Source: Gautieria morchelliformis (taxonomy: Eukaryota; Basidiomycota; Agaricomycetes; Gomphales; Gomphaceae). Taken from it: 64,000 nt of DNA. Position numbers and translations under genes: made by a program. Where the stretch lies: the NCBI GenBank assembly GCA_015179125.1, contig WHVA01000100.1, forward strand, positions 112,001-176,000, read 5' to 3'. Numbering within the stretch: the stretch's first letter is position 1; each line of letters opens with the position of its first letter. The notes beneath the pieces were generated by a model that was not told the DNA's origin, ran no database searches, and saw nothing but the letters and a program-made list of their open reading frames with translations. Shown piece by piece: positions 1 to 10,549 of this stretch.

Positions 1-557
1 ACTCATCCTCCCTCTCCGGCCCAAAGTGAAGGGGGATGAATTGGAGGATGAGTGGGAACAGATGTGCCTTCATCCTCACGTCTGGCGCCAGAGCCTCTGT
101 GAACTGGATTCTGTGCCTGGCCTCATTAAGCCAGCTCACCGCCTCCTCTGTGTTGGGCTCAAAGAGGACTCCCCCATTGGTGAGCCGCCTCATGCTTACT
201 ATTGCCTTCTCCCCCCCTCCGTCCATATCCTTGACAATAGTGTTTGCCTTGGATGCTAGGGCAGCATTGTCTAGGTCTGCGAGCACGTGTTCCCCCACAT
301 TCACAGCATCCACCAGCACCTGCCTCTGCTTGACACCCTCCCTCGCGCGAACCCTAGCATCAAGGGTGGCGGTGCTGGCCAGGGTCTGCTGTGCCGTCAT
401 TGAGGCCTTCAGGATGGCATCCCTGTATGTGGTCAAGGTTTCATTGAGCTGGGGTGCTGAGCTGACGACTGTGCTTGATGCAGTTTGTATGGATTGAACT
501 ACCACCACCGTGTCCTCAGTGACCCAGTTAGAAAGTCTGGCTGTGGTCTCAGCTACC
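1..557 (-). pseudogene. LINE-type ORF1 (gag-like) fragment, runs off left edge
   Basis: Read on the minus strand this stretch encodes an Ala/Thr/Val-rich helical segment (about 100 residues from near 557 to about 225, including RVRAREGVKQRQVLVDAV) followed, in another frame, by a segment containing MRRLTNGGVLFEPN and EEAVSWLNEA down to base 1. This order, a helical region and then a 'lxNGGvlxExN...eAaxWl' block, resembles the first ORF of fungal non-LTR retrotransposons, which encodes an RNA-binding protein. The family assignment is from memory of that motif. The frame change near 205-225 indicates a frameshift, so it is probably dead. It continues beyond the window and stops abruptly where the duplicated gene segment begins near 558. 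An alternative is a captured coiled-coil host gene. Confidence 0.42.
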
Positions 558-560
558 GGG

Positions 561-1654
561 CGGTCGCAAAGAGGGCTGCGATGGCCGCTGGCGTGAGGTC
601 CACGAAAGCGCCGCAGCGGGGCATGCGTGGACACGTGTGCCGCCCACATACGGCGGGGGAGGGCAGCACCAGGGCGCGTGTCGGGGCACGCTGGGGGGAG
701 GAGGCGCTACCGGTGCTGCCGGTGCTGCCTGCCCATGCGGGGTTGGCCGCGCCGGCGGTGCGCCACGCTGCGGCACCACCCACACAAATGGCTACCCCAC
801 TGACATCGCCTGCGCTTACACACACACCCAAGGCCAAGGCCACGCTCGTGCTGCACAGGTGCAGCGCGAGCCTGGGGCTGCTCGCCGTGCAGGACGGGTC
901 AACGTCGACGGCGACGCTGGTATCGAGCTCGATGGACAGCTCCGCATCGACGCACCTGTCCACCCTGGCGGCTGACAACACACACACGCACATGCACACC
1001 CACACCCACATGGTGCGCCACGCTGCGGTGCCACCCACACAAATGGCTACCCCACCGACATCGCCTGCGCTTACACACACGCCCAAGGCCAAGGCCACGC
1101 TCGTGCTGCACAGGCGCAGCGCGAGCCTGGGGCTGCTCGCCGTGCAGGACAGGTTGACGTCGACGGCGACGCTGGTATCGAGCTCGACGGACAGCTCCGC
1201 ATCGACGCACCTGTCCACCCTGGCAGCTGACGACACACACACGCACATGCACACCCACACCCACACGAAGTCGCCCGACCCAGTCCCTGTCGACCCAGCC
1301 CCCGCCCCCAAGCAGCCCCGCCCCCACGCACACTCGCCCCCCGACACCCTCCTCCTCCCCCCACGCGGACATGCACTGCACGACGCACTCCCTGCAGTGC
1401 CCCCCAGCCCGCCGCCCTTCGCGCGCTACCCCACGCCCCACCCGCACCCGCACCCACACAACGGCGACGGCAATGCCCACCCCCGCCCCCGCGCGTGCCC
1501 GCACCGCCGCGCCCGTGACGACTGCGGTGCACGTGCCAAGGAAGGGCCTGATCCAGCGTGTGGTGAGCGTGTCGCGTGGGCGGGTCACGGGCGGCGGCGG
1601 CGGCAGGCGCCGGATATGCAGGGTGTCATGAGCCGCTTGCGGGAGCTGCAGTGA
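561..1654 (+). pseudogene. Truncated duplicate of the disordered-protein gene at 20186-23782
   Basis: This open frame copies, in inverted orientation, the last two thirds of exon 2 of the GC-rich gene at 20186-23782. Shared landmarks in order are RSTKAPQR, a Thr/His stretch (THTHMHTHTHT), SPPDTLLLPPRG and the C-terminal end QAPDMQGVMSRLREL. The first exon and the start of exon 2 are missing, so no start codon of the parent gene is present. Near its C-terminus the frame differs from the parent for about 60 residues before returning to the shared ending, which suggests compensating indels. It contains an in-frame 255-bp tandem duplication not seen in the parent. It is most likely a non-functional gene fragment left by a segmental duplication. 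Confidence 0.75.
758..1267 (+). repeat. 255-bp in-frame tandem duplication
   Basis: Two adjacent copies (758-1012 and 1013-1267) begin GTGCGCCACGCTGCGG and end in the Thr/His-coding CACACC tract. The period is 255 bp, exactly 85 codons, so the open frame survives. The copies differ at a few positions. The parent gene at 20.2-21.0 kb has only one copy. Confidence 0.85.
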
Positions 1655-1734
1655 GCGGTCGGGCGAGAGATCTTCATGGTGCTTTGATGTTGGTTAAATT
1701 ATTTTGTTTTGCTTTCCAATTCCTGCTCTGCTCG

Positions 1735-3204
1735 TGTTTTGGGACCTGTTGAACTAAACGTAAAACTGTGGTGTTAAACACAATTCTAAAGTTCAATCAG
1801 AGATTTGACTTTACAAGCACACGCAAGCTTCGAAACTATTTTAACGGAGAACCCAATTAAGAAATTATACTCTGGTGAACAATCAGAATCAGTATTGGTA
1901 CAGGAAGTGTAGCAATAGAGATTTAACTGAACACGTGTAGTTCTCAGATTGTGCAATACTTTGTGAGGTCAAAGAATCTTATTAGGCATCCAAGGGTCCA
2001 GATACTTTAAGGGGGAAAGCTACCTAGAGTCTTAGGACCACGGGTCGAGTGAATTAAAGACAACAATAATCCCCAAGACGTGAAAAGATAGTTCTGCGCT
2101 TGAACTCTTCCTCAGTTCAAGTATGTCACTATTCTCTGGTTTTCCAACTCAACAAACATAGGATATTAACTCACTTACCCTGAGTTAGGTTAATATCTGC
2201 AGTGCGTTGATTGATCAAGAAAGATCAATTACTCAAAAGGCTATTAACCCACTTAACTCAGAGTTAAGTTAATAATCTATTGTGTGAATTGAATAACTAA
2301 TAACCAAGTCTATTAGATCACTGCTCAGAGTGGCGTCTAATGGTACAGGATTACTAATCAGTTACTCTTAGTAATGTTGCTGTTCGCAGCGCGATTATTC
2401 AGAGCCTGCTGCAATTAAAATAGAGCACTCTTGTACTTCTCAGAGCCAATCAGAGTTGCTGCAATCTTAGACTGTAGCCAAGTCAGTGAGCCAGTACTTC
2501 GGTACAAGGCTGTGTTGAAGTCACACTTCAGTTACTCAAGGTATGAGTGGTTTGGGTGAAAGATGATTGATTGCTTCACTGCTTCAACTGCAGGCTATTT
2601 ATACTGCATCTATCTAGCTTATGTAACTACTGCTAGGAACCTTGTAGAGGCTTCTACTACTGTGAAGAACCTTGTGGAAGCTTAGAGAAGCTTCAGGAAA
2701 GGTTTGGAAACTATTGGAAGGCTGTGGAAGGTTCTATTGCTATATTGGGTTAAAGTCACAGCTCTGTGACAGTAGAGCTAAGAGTATGTAAGAAACTCCC
2801 ACGCTCATGTGATTATCATGTGATGAATGAAAGTCATGTGACTTCAAGCTGGATTGAGGTCATGTGACTGTGTCATGTGATTGTCAGGTGACCGTAGATA
2901 ATCAAGTGACTTTGAGGTCAGGTGATTGTCAGGTGACTGTAGATAATCAGGTGACTTTGAGGTCAGGTGATTGTCAGGTGACTGTGGATGATCAGGTGAC
3001 TTTGAGCTGTTTTGAGGTCATGTGATAGTCATGTGACCGTGGGGGATTCTTAGCTAAACCATCAAGAGATTGTTGCATCTTGTGGACCCAATGTGAGTGT
3101 AGCATAGAAATATTAATACAACCTTTCTTGAGGACATTTGAAACTAATTAACTACCTAGTAAATGTTCATAAATAGGTAGCTACTTTGTGGACGATCCCT
3201 AACA
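1735..3204 (-). mobile_element. Solo LTR, family A (copy 1)
   Basis: A 1470-bp element ending TGTTAGGG...CAAAACA in its own orientation, flanked by the perfect 5-bp target duplication GCTCG (1730-1734 and 3205-3209). The uninterrupted site is preserved in the duplicate locus at 20103-20107, which confirms both ends. No internal region is attached, so this is a solo LTR of a retrotransposon whose superfamily cannot be told from the LTR alone. Other copies lie at 45986-47435 and 54377-55830. A TATAAATA box sits about 575 bp into the LTR, preceded by an array of CACCTGA/CACATGA repeats. Close similarity among copies suggests recent activity. Confidence 0.93.
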
Positions 3205-3209
3205 GCTCG

Positions 3210-3549
3210 CTCTTTTACTTACATAATGATATCATTGTATGCGCTGGGTTCCACGGCACATAAAACGTCACGGTCGCGATGAATATTAATGCCTTGGTGC
3301 ACGATGAGTATCCAGGCCTCAGGAACGCTCAGAATACCTGTGGGATGAGCATGGCCCAAGCTTCCATGCATGAATGTCTAGGCTACTTAGTACACGGTGA
3401 AGGAATGCTCGGTCAACAAGGAAAGAAAAACCTGTGGGGTGTCCATGCCCCGATCGAGAAATTACAAGTACTGTGTTACCTGCTAGGTGCAGTGGCCCAG
3501 CTTATGTTCATGTCTGTATGCCCCCACAAGGAAATTGGCAATGCAACAT
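3210..3549 (+). repeat. Distal part of the inverted segmental duplication
   Basis: This matches the reverse complement of 19773-20102 (shared blocks such as ATGAATATTAATGCCTTGGT and GCAATGCAACAT), with a small indel near 3402. Homology ends at about 3549. Short open frames here are also present in the other copy, but nothing identifies them as coding. Confidence 0.8.
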
Positions 3550-3984
3550 AAGCAGAGATAGATAAAGCTTGCAAAACTCGCTGTGCTAAGAACAGGAGAT
3601 AGTGCGATATTGGACAATGGAAATATAGGACAATGAGACTGCACATTTGCTTTGTCACAATGGGGTGACACGGGGTGATGTGGTTTGCTACTTGCTTACG
3701 CGTTCACTCCTACAGTCTCTGCTGAAGCTGGATGCTCCAAGTAAGCTTTGCCAGAGCAGGTGCCATTCTGTGAGTTATGCGTTGTTGTTTCAGAATTTTT
3801 TTTTTTTTGAGAAATCAGGTACTCCATGGTTGATCAGGCCGTGGAGCTCGAAGTTGATTGGGAGTAGGTCAAAAAATGTAAGGGTTGTGTATTGGAGCTT
3901 TATATAAGTAGCTACGTTGAATAGACGGGATTACTAGCAAAGATTATTCATGCAAGACTAGGGCATGGGGGCAAAGTCCGGAGT
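3550..3984. other. Non-coding stretch, nothing recognised
   Basis: AT-rich sequence between the duplicated segment and the first Helitron. It holds a 12-T run near 3797 and a TATATAAG sequence near 3901. I see no gene or repeat in it. Confidence 0.5.
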
Positions 3985-5624
3985 TCCCTTGTCGAAGACA
4001 AGGGCTCTCTAACCATGGAAGATATAGATCCGACTTCGCGTTTCATTGTATTTGTTGGTATGTATGGGCGTGTTTTTTACCATATAAAGTGAATGCGTAC
4101 GATTTCGTAATACAATTTCTCCCTAAAGTAGTGATCATTGCCGATTTCATAATGCGATTTGTCAACGGGTCGTCTCCTTATGGCTCTCTATCTTATCTTT
4201 GCTCTTATTCGGCCTTGGGTATGCCCCCTGAAGTATGACGTCTTGACATGGGCAGGATGAGAAATCACCCTCTCCGAGCCTGGCGTTCTAAAGGAGTGAC
4301 AAAAAATTTTCTTGTCGAATGCCCCCGCTCTTGAACCTTCCGTATTATTTTTGATTCGTTACGTCCATTGGGAGTGACGGTTCTCCACCCATCAAGGATT
4401 CCAATGTTCCATGGAAAGTACCGTCTCTAATCCCCGTTGGCATGGCTGAGAAATGCAAGATGGCCGTCAGCGTTTAAATTAAAAGGGGTCCTCTGGTTTT
4501 ACTTTTATCCGGTTGTGTGTTTTCGACAAGGGATCCTCTACGAATACTTTCCTCGCGCCATTTTAATGAGAATGCAGTCTCGAGGTAAATTGTTTTGTTG
4601 ATTTGAAACCGATATCGTGTTGACCTGGATGAGTTCGTTCAGGTGACCCGTCTTCGTTTGTTGATCAGAATGCGGAAGAACTTTCCCTGTTGACTGTGGT
4701 GGAAATCGTTGGGATGTTACCCGAGGTTAATTGGGTTGTCGCGGGTTGAAGTGTTGAAGCTTGTATCGTTCTTGCCGACAGAACTCCAACAACGGGTGTT
4801 GGCGAGGAAGAAGGCTTTGGATAACGAGCTCTCGATGAAAATGCAGTTGGATGGTGAAGCTTCAAAGAAAAGAAAGTGGGAGGAAGATGAATCCTTTTAT
4901 GAATCGAAATGACAACTCCTTTGGGATTTCGTTGATGATAATTCCAAGTTTCTGGATCCCGTTGATCTTCGAACACAATTGGAGCGGTTGGGCAACTTTA
5001 TAGATAAGACGTCGAACAAATATGTGCAGCAGGCGGTTTGTTATCTCTGTGCACGTCGAATGGAAAAAATCAAAACTCGTTACAGTACGGTGGAGGATCT
5101 ACCTCATCACAAAATGCTAAAGTCGACCAAACCTAATGCGCATCACCGTTTAACACACGATATGCTGTTACACACTTCCACGTTGTCTAATGACAGACGA
5201 TCCCTGTATGGGCGAGTATGTTTCGAGTTTGTGTTGCTCACCTATAAACCTTTACGAATTCTCTCCTCGCACCGTCTTAACGAGAATGCAGTCTCGAGGT
5301 AAACAGTTTTGTTGATTTGAAACTGGTATCGTGTTGACGTCGACGAGTTCGTTCAGGTGGCCCATGTTCGTTTGTCGATGAGAATGTGGATGAACTGTCC
5401 CTGTACGACAAAATAAACCATTTTATTCTGATGTCCTCGACCAAGGGCCACGCCGGCGATGCCGGTGTGGCCCTTGGTCAGTAACTCCATTACCTTTGAC
5501 AAGACAAAAACTCTTAGGCAGTTTTGGTGTACAGAATTGATTTTTAAAAAAAAAAAAAACCAGAGCCTGGCCAAATATCTCGAATGTCTTCGACAAGGGC
5601 CACGCCGGTGACACTGGCCTCTAG
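3985..5624 (+). mobile_element. Non-autonomous Helitron H2 (left arm of palindrome)
   Basis: It begins T|TCCCTTGTCGAAGACAAGGG (a 5' TC followed by a perfect hairpin) and ends in the hairpin GCCGGTGACACTGGC, then CTCTAG|T, the Helitron 3' signature of a hairpin followed by CTRR. The interior carries a fragment of a Rep protein N-terminal region and a 150-bp direct repeat (about 4538-4692 and 5253-5407) on either side of it. Complementary GGGCCACGCCGGCG / GCCGGTGTGGCCCTTGG blocks near 5444-5478 can also fold. It lacks Rep catalytic and helicase domains, so it depends on an autonomous relative such as the one at 37841-51596, whose ends match. Confidence 0.85.
4683..5225 (+). pseudogene. Helitron Rep N-terminal (DUF6570-like) fragment in H2
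   Basis: The translated segment reads LTVVEIVGMLPEVNWV, then VEVLKLVSFLPTELQQRVLA, then DPVDLRTQLERLGNFIDKTS, then QQAVCYLCARRMEKIKTRY and ends near LYGRVCFE. It aligns block by block with the start of the Rep/helicase pseudogene at 47843-48647, including the C..C..R cysteine motif. An in-frame TGA lies near 4744 and a second stop near 4909, so it cannot be made as one protein. The homology ends at GRVCFE, where the 150-bp direct repeat resumes. It is a piece of the autonomous element's first coding region kept inside a non-autonomous one. Confidence 0.75.
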
Positions 5625-5665
5625 TTTATAACTTTGGGTTAGTCACACGGTTAACGTGTGACTAA
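5625..5665. repeat. Palindrome centre between H2 and H3
   Basis: The 41-bp spacer contains GTTAGTCACACG, loop GTTAA and CGTGTGACTAAC, a perfect 12-bp inverted repeat. The mirror symmetry therefore runs beyond the Helitron 3' ends into flanking DNA, except for a 14-bp asymmetric insertion (TATAACTTTGGGTT) on the left side. Confidence 0.8.
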
Positions 5666-7310
5666 CTAGAGGCCGGTGTCACCGGCATGGCCCTTGTCGA
5701 AGACGTTCGAGATATTTGGCCAGGCTCTGGTTTTCTTTTTGTTTTAAATCAATTATGTACACCAAAACTGCCTAAGAGTTTTTGTCTTGTCAAAGGTAAT
5801 GGAGTTACTGACCAAGGGCCACACTGGCATCGCCGGCGTGGCCCTTGGTCGAGGACATCAGAATAAAATGGTTTATTTTGTCGTACAGGGACAGTTCATC
5901 CGCATTCTCATCGACAAACGAACATGGGCCACCTGAACGAACTCGTCGACGTCAACACGATACCAGTTTCAAATCAACAAAACCGTTTACCTCGAGACTG
6001 CATTCTCGTTGAGACGGCGCGAGGAGAGAATTCATAAAGGTTTATAGGTGAGTAACACAAACTCGAAACATACTTGCCCATACAGGGATCATCTGTCATT
6101 AGACAACGCGGAAGTATGTAACAGCATATCGTGTGTTAAACGGTGATGCGCATTAGGTTTGGTCAACTTTAGCATTTTGTGATGAGGTAGATCCTCCACC
6201 GTACTGTAACGAGTTTTGATTTTTTCCATTCGACGCGCACAGAGATAACAAACCGTCTGCTGCACATTTTGTTTGACGTCTTATCTATAAAGTTGCCCAA
6301 CCGCTCCAATTGTGTTCGAAGATCAACGGGATCCAGAAACTTGGAATTATCATCAACGAAATCCCAAAGGAGTCGTCGTTTTGATTCATAAAAGGATTCA
6401 TCTTCCTCCCACTTTCTTTTCTTCGAAGCTTCACCATCCAACTGCATTTTCATCGAGAGCTCATTATCCAAAGCCTTCTTCCTCGCCAACACCCGTTGTT
6501 GGAGTTCTGTCGGCAAGAACGATACAAGCTTCAACACTTCAACCCGCGACAACCCAATTAACCTTGGGTAACATCTCAACGATTTCCACCACAGTCAACA
6601 GGGAAAGTTCTTCCGCATTCTGATCAACAAACGAAGACGGGTCACCTGAACGAACTCATCCAGGTCAACACGATATCGGTTTCAAATCAACAAAACAATT
6701 TACCTCGAGACTGCATTCTCATTAAAATGGCGCGAGGAAAGTATTCGTAGAGGATCCCTTGTCGAAAACAACACAACCGGATAAAAGTAAAACCAGAGGA
6801 GGGCGACCCCTTTTAATTTAAACGCTGACGGCCGTCTTACATTTCTCAGCCATGCCAACGGGGATTAGAGATGGTACTTTCCACGGAACGTTGGAATCCT
6901 TGATGGGTGGAGAACCGTCACTCCCAATGGACGTAACGAATCAAAAATAATACGGAAGGTTCAAGAGCAGGGGCATTCGACAAGAAAATTTTTTGTCACT
7001 CCTCTAGAATGCCAGGCTCGGAGAGGGTGATTTCTCATCCTGCCCGTGTCAAGATGTCATACTTCAGGGGGCGTACCCAAGGCCAAATAAGAGCAAAGAT
7101 AAGATAGAGAGCCATAAGGAGACGACCCGTTGACAAATCGCATTACGAAATCAGCAATGATCACTACTTTAGGGAGAAATTGTATTACGAAATCATACAC
7201 ATTCACTTTATACGGTAAAAAACACGCCCATACATACCAACAAATACAATGAAACGTGAAGTCAGATCTATATCTTCGGTGGTTAGAGAGCCCTTGTCTT
7301 CGACAAGGGA
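5666..7310 (-). mobile_element. Non-autonomous Helitron H3 (right arm of palindrome)
   Basis: This is the inverted twin of H2 over its whole length (1645 against 1640 bp). On the minus strand it starts TCCCTTGTCGAAGACAAGGG at 7310, preceded by T, and ends with the perfect hairpin GCCGGTGACACCGGC and CTCTAG at 5666, followed by T. It carries the same Rep fragment and the same internal direct repeats. Differences from H2 are scattered point changes and small indels. Outer flanks of H2 and H3 are unrelated, so only the element plus about 12 bp of flank is mirrored. Confidence 0.85.
6054..6612 (-). pseudogene. Helitron Rep N-terminal (DUF6570-like) fragment in H3
   Basis: Minus-strand mirror copy of the fragment at 4683-5225. 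One uninterrupted stretch covers VEVLKLVSFLPTELQQ through RRLLWDFVDDNSKFLD to FIDKTSNK; a frame change then follows before the cysteine motif. The stop present in H2 after ESK is a normal codon here, so the two arms have decayed independently since duplication. Confidence 0.7.
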
Positions 7311-8216
7311 ACCCCGGTGGCCTTGCAACTGGTGTTTCAAACACAGCTTACATAAGACCGACAACCCCGGCCTTATGTATTTTTAGATTTACCGTCTCCT
7401 TACCCAAAACCTCCTCCGAGCTTTGACCCCCTTTGCGGTCGTGTGCGACCGTTGTCTGTCCCTGACCTCCGACCCCTTTTTCCTTTCCAGGTGATCGGGC
7501 CTTTCCGCTTTCCTGGTAAGCGGCCCCTTTCCAGAGGCTTCACCTGGTCGGTAGTGAATGTGCTCTAGTATCAATTTACACTACACACCCAGAGGTTGGG
7601 GTTCACAAATCGCGCGATCCCGCGGCTTGCCCTTCTGTCACGCAGTAGATTGCACTCAAAGTAAGAGTTGCTCTTACCAAACAGGCAGTTTTGGCCCTCG
7701 CGGTAAGAATTCGGTCAGCTTGCATCTGCAATCAAAGCTGACAGCCCGCGTGATTCCCCGTGTGTCGCTGGTGCAAAACCACTGCCGCGCTCGCACGCAA
7801 ATGGCAGCCCGTGCTTAGTAACTGACGCTCGTGCAAAAACACCGCCGCGCTCGCACGCAAATTGCAGACCGTGCTTAGTAACCCTCCCCCCAAGCAACGC
7901 GGCGACGCAGTGGTGGTTCGACCCCTTGTCCCTGTCCCTCATGCCTCAACCCAGGATGACGCAACACCACTTGAACCGCAGTGCTGCAGCGAAATCGGCG
8001 CACCTTCGACTCACCTCGCGGTAAGGTTGCTGTCTCAGCTCTCAGGTCTGAACTCGCTCACAGGGTGCTCCAGTTTGTTTGACCCCGGCGCACCTCTCGA
8101 CTCACAGACCTCAGATTCCCAATGTGTCCTGGACTATGGGCCAGGTGAGCTTGTCGCCATGATGACTGCGTACAGCGGCTTACACAAAGTTCAGTACCAC
8201 CTCGGTTGCCTGTAAA
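7311..8216. other. Non-coding stretch with short tandem duplication
   Basis: I recognise no gene. A 60-bp tandem duplication with GTGCAAAA starts at 7771 and 7831 (core CGCGCTCGCACGCAAAT) lies at about 7766-7885. A small inverted repeat TACATAAG/CTTATGTA is near 7352-7379. Open frames of up to 117 codons here have no recognisable domain. The distal part may hold upstream exons of the gene continuing at 8222. Confidence 0.4.
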
Positions 8217-8221
8217 GACCA

Positions 8222-10368
8222 TAACGCGAAATTCCCCACAGCTTGAGGTCAGGCTTGAACCAAGTACGCCGAAGTTGCCACAGTCCCCCGTCAGCTCTGT
8301 GTGTAGGGGAACAGCTGTTCAACCAGCCAAGGAAGGCTGCTCAACCAGCCCTAGTCTTTTCTTTTTGTCTTGACAACATGTAAAAACACATTTGAGGAAT
8401 TAACAGTATCTGTATGCTGTTAATATAACTGGGGAAAGGCTTTTCAAACATTCCTCTAGTTAACTCATATTTTTCCTTATTTTTCCAAAGTCTCCATGGC
8501 TCAAACTACCATTTTTCTGTCATTACAGAGTTGTGGATCCTCTAGCACCCACAACTCTGTTCTCGGCGCTCTATTTCAAACTCCGCCGGGCACCTCGGCG
8601 GTGGCCGCATTTTCGGACTTATGGTCACCCAAGCACCCACAAGTCCGGCAGGATGGCTCACTCAGTATTTCCAGCTGAGTCCCAAACAGTTGCTATATGC
8701 AGCCATAGCAACTGTGCAGCCTGTTTGGCTTCACCAAACAATGGGGATCATGGTCAGTCATGACGACTGGGCTGTACCAGGCTATGCCCAGCTGTGCTAA
8801 GCAGTGCTCTTAGTAATCATGGCTACAGAGCCCTAATTGGCTCAGAACTGCTTACTCAGCTTCTGAGTGCCAAATACATGGTCATCTGGAAATACAGCCT
8901 CAATGACTCAACCAATCCAGGCACAACTTGGTGAGTCAGGAGTACATGACTCAGCCAAGCTGTGCTATGGCACATGACCCTTTTCAGTGAGTCATTCCTG
9001 ACAAATCAAGCTCTGATTGGTAGGAAGCATGGTAGAGTCCCCTGGAAACAGCCAGTTTCTTCCAACCCTTTCTTCCATCTTCCACAAGCTTCTTCCCCCA
9101 TTCCATTAATAGATAGAAGGTTCTACCCGCTTACTAAGCTCCTGTACATTACAATATAAAAGGAGGCCCTTTGCCTGCCCTTTGAGCAATCAATCTACCC
9201 ATCTTCTATCCTACACAGCTTGTGTGACTTGCACATCTTATCTAAGTTCCTAACCCGAACTAGAATACTACTCTTGCTTAGAGTAACTATTCTTAGTTAA
9301 GTAGTTGCTTTACTACTTAGCCACTTAGCCTAACACGCTGGGTGAAACTCTACAGAGTGAGGTTGGCAATCGATTTTCTTGTCAATTAGCACTCCAATAC
9401 CCGAGACGAGCTGTTCAGTTGATTTTCCTGTTCAGTGACTTTCACAAGTCAAGTCAAGTTGTGCGCGAAAGCCACTTCACATTACTCTCTTGTTATTGCA
9501 GTGCATTGACGTTGGTCGACCCAATCCACTTACAAACTCTCCTGCGGAGCCTATTCCCTCTTTATTAAAAGGAATACTCTTGGACCCCGATAGTGTCCTT
9601 GAACCTACACACTCTTTTAGTTTATTGTTCAGTGCAGCTAAGAAACGCATTGCCTTCTACCTGTAATAACTTGGACTAGTTATTACACAGATTGCAACCA
9701 AGGTACAAATATTAAATTATTTCCGGAGTTGTGCTGCTGCATTGAATTGGTATTCTACTAGTCGTGTAAACAACACGTTCTGATAGACAGAGGCGTTAGC
9801 AATAACACCAAAGTCTTGAAGGGTTCCAAAACACTGTGACCCCAACGCCACGGCGTCCCCTGAAACGCAAGCGCGAGTCAGTGGATGAGGACTCGCACTG
9901 GCTTTACAACGGTAAGCTGATGTGCTCTTCAATCAATATATTGCGGTGATCTACATAAGAATTACATGCGCAGGTACTCTCTCAAGTCCCTCCTTGGCAT
10001 CAGTAGCCTCTGATGTGGAGCCATCAGCCACGCTCCCCATACGCCAGCTGGAGGAACAGGTCGCTGCATTGGAGTGCAATGAGCGTTGGTTGCTCAAGCT
10101 CCTTCAAGACTTGCAGCTGACCTTGGTGAAGGTTCGTGGAGACACCGATATTGTTGTGCACGAGCTCAGAGTGCACATGCTTCAAGATTCTACGAAAGAG
10201 TGGTTGCAGGGCCTCATTAAAACGCTCTGGGAGGAGGAGCTTGCGGCTGCTGGGGACAACGTAGCATGGGCGGGTTCATCTGGGGCCCCTGTGATGGATG
10301 ATCACATCAAGCGGTATTTTATGCAGAGGGTGTATCACATTGCCATGCAGTCGCCAAAGGCTGCTTGA
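8222..10368 (+). CDS. Unnamed NLS/coiled-coil protein, split by a solo LTR
   Basis: With the LTR (8302-9833) and one target duplication ignored, 8222-8301 reads through into 9839 as one frame: TRNSPQLEVRLEPSTPKLPQ, then a basic nuclear-localisation-like block PRRPLKRKRES and DEDSHWLYNG. A 62-bp intron (GTAAGC near 9911 to GCAG near 9973) follows, then a helical, leucine-rich segment (IRQLEEQVAALECNERWLLK) likely to form a coiled coil, ending QSPKAA at 10368. I do not recognise the family. It lies 180 bp upstream of the Tnp2-like transposase gene on the same strand, so it may be a regulatory or DNA-binding partner. The start codon and first exons are not identified. The LTR insertion probably inactivates it. 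Confidence 0.45.
8302..9833 (+). mobile_element. Solo LTR, family B (copy 1)
   Basis: 1532 bp, TGTAGGGGAACAG...GGTTCCAAAACA, flanked by the perfect 5-bp duplication CTGTG (8297-8301 and 9834-9838). A TATAAAAG box is at 9155-9162. There is no internal retrotransposon sequence. A same-length, near-identical inverted copy is at 58584-60115, so both look young. It lies inside a coding exon. Confidence 0.93.
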
Positions 10369-10549
10369 AAGTCGACCGACATCGAACTTAGACGATTTTT
10401 GCCTTCCTTAGACGTGTGACGTGTGACATTTTGTTTTGTTCGGACTTGCGTTCTGGCTTGATGCCTGCACTGCCATCGCCCCAGGGACCTGAGCGTGAGT
10501 GAGCTTGTGCTGACTAGGGCCGGGTGAGGATACTCATGCAGTCTTTCTG

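Noticed and set aside
7862-8215. 117-codon open frame between Helitron H3 and the first solo LTR
   Set aside because: Low-complexity translation and no recognisable domain; at most an upstream exon of the following gene.
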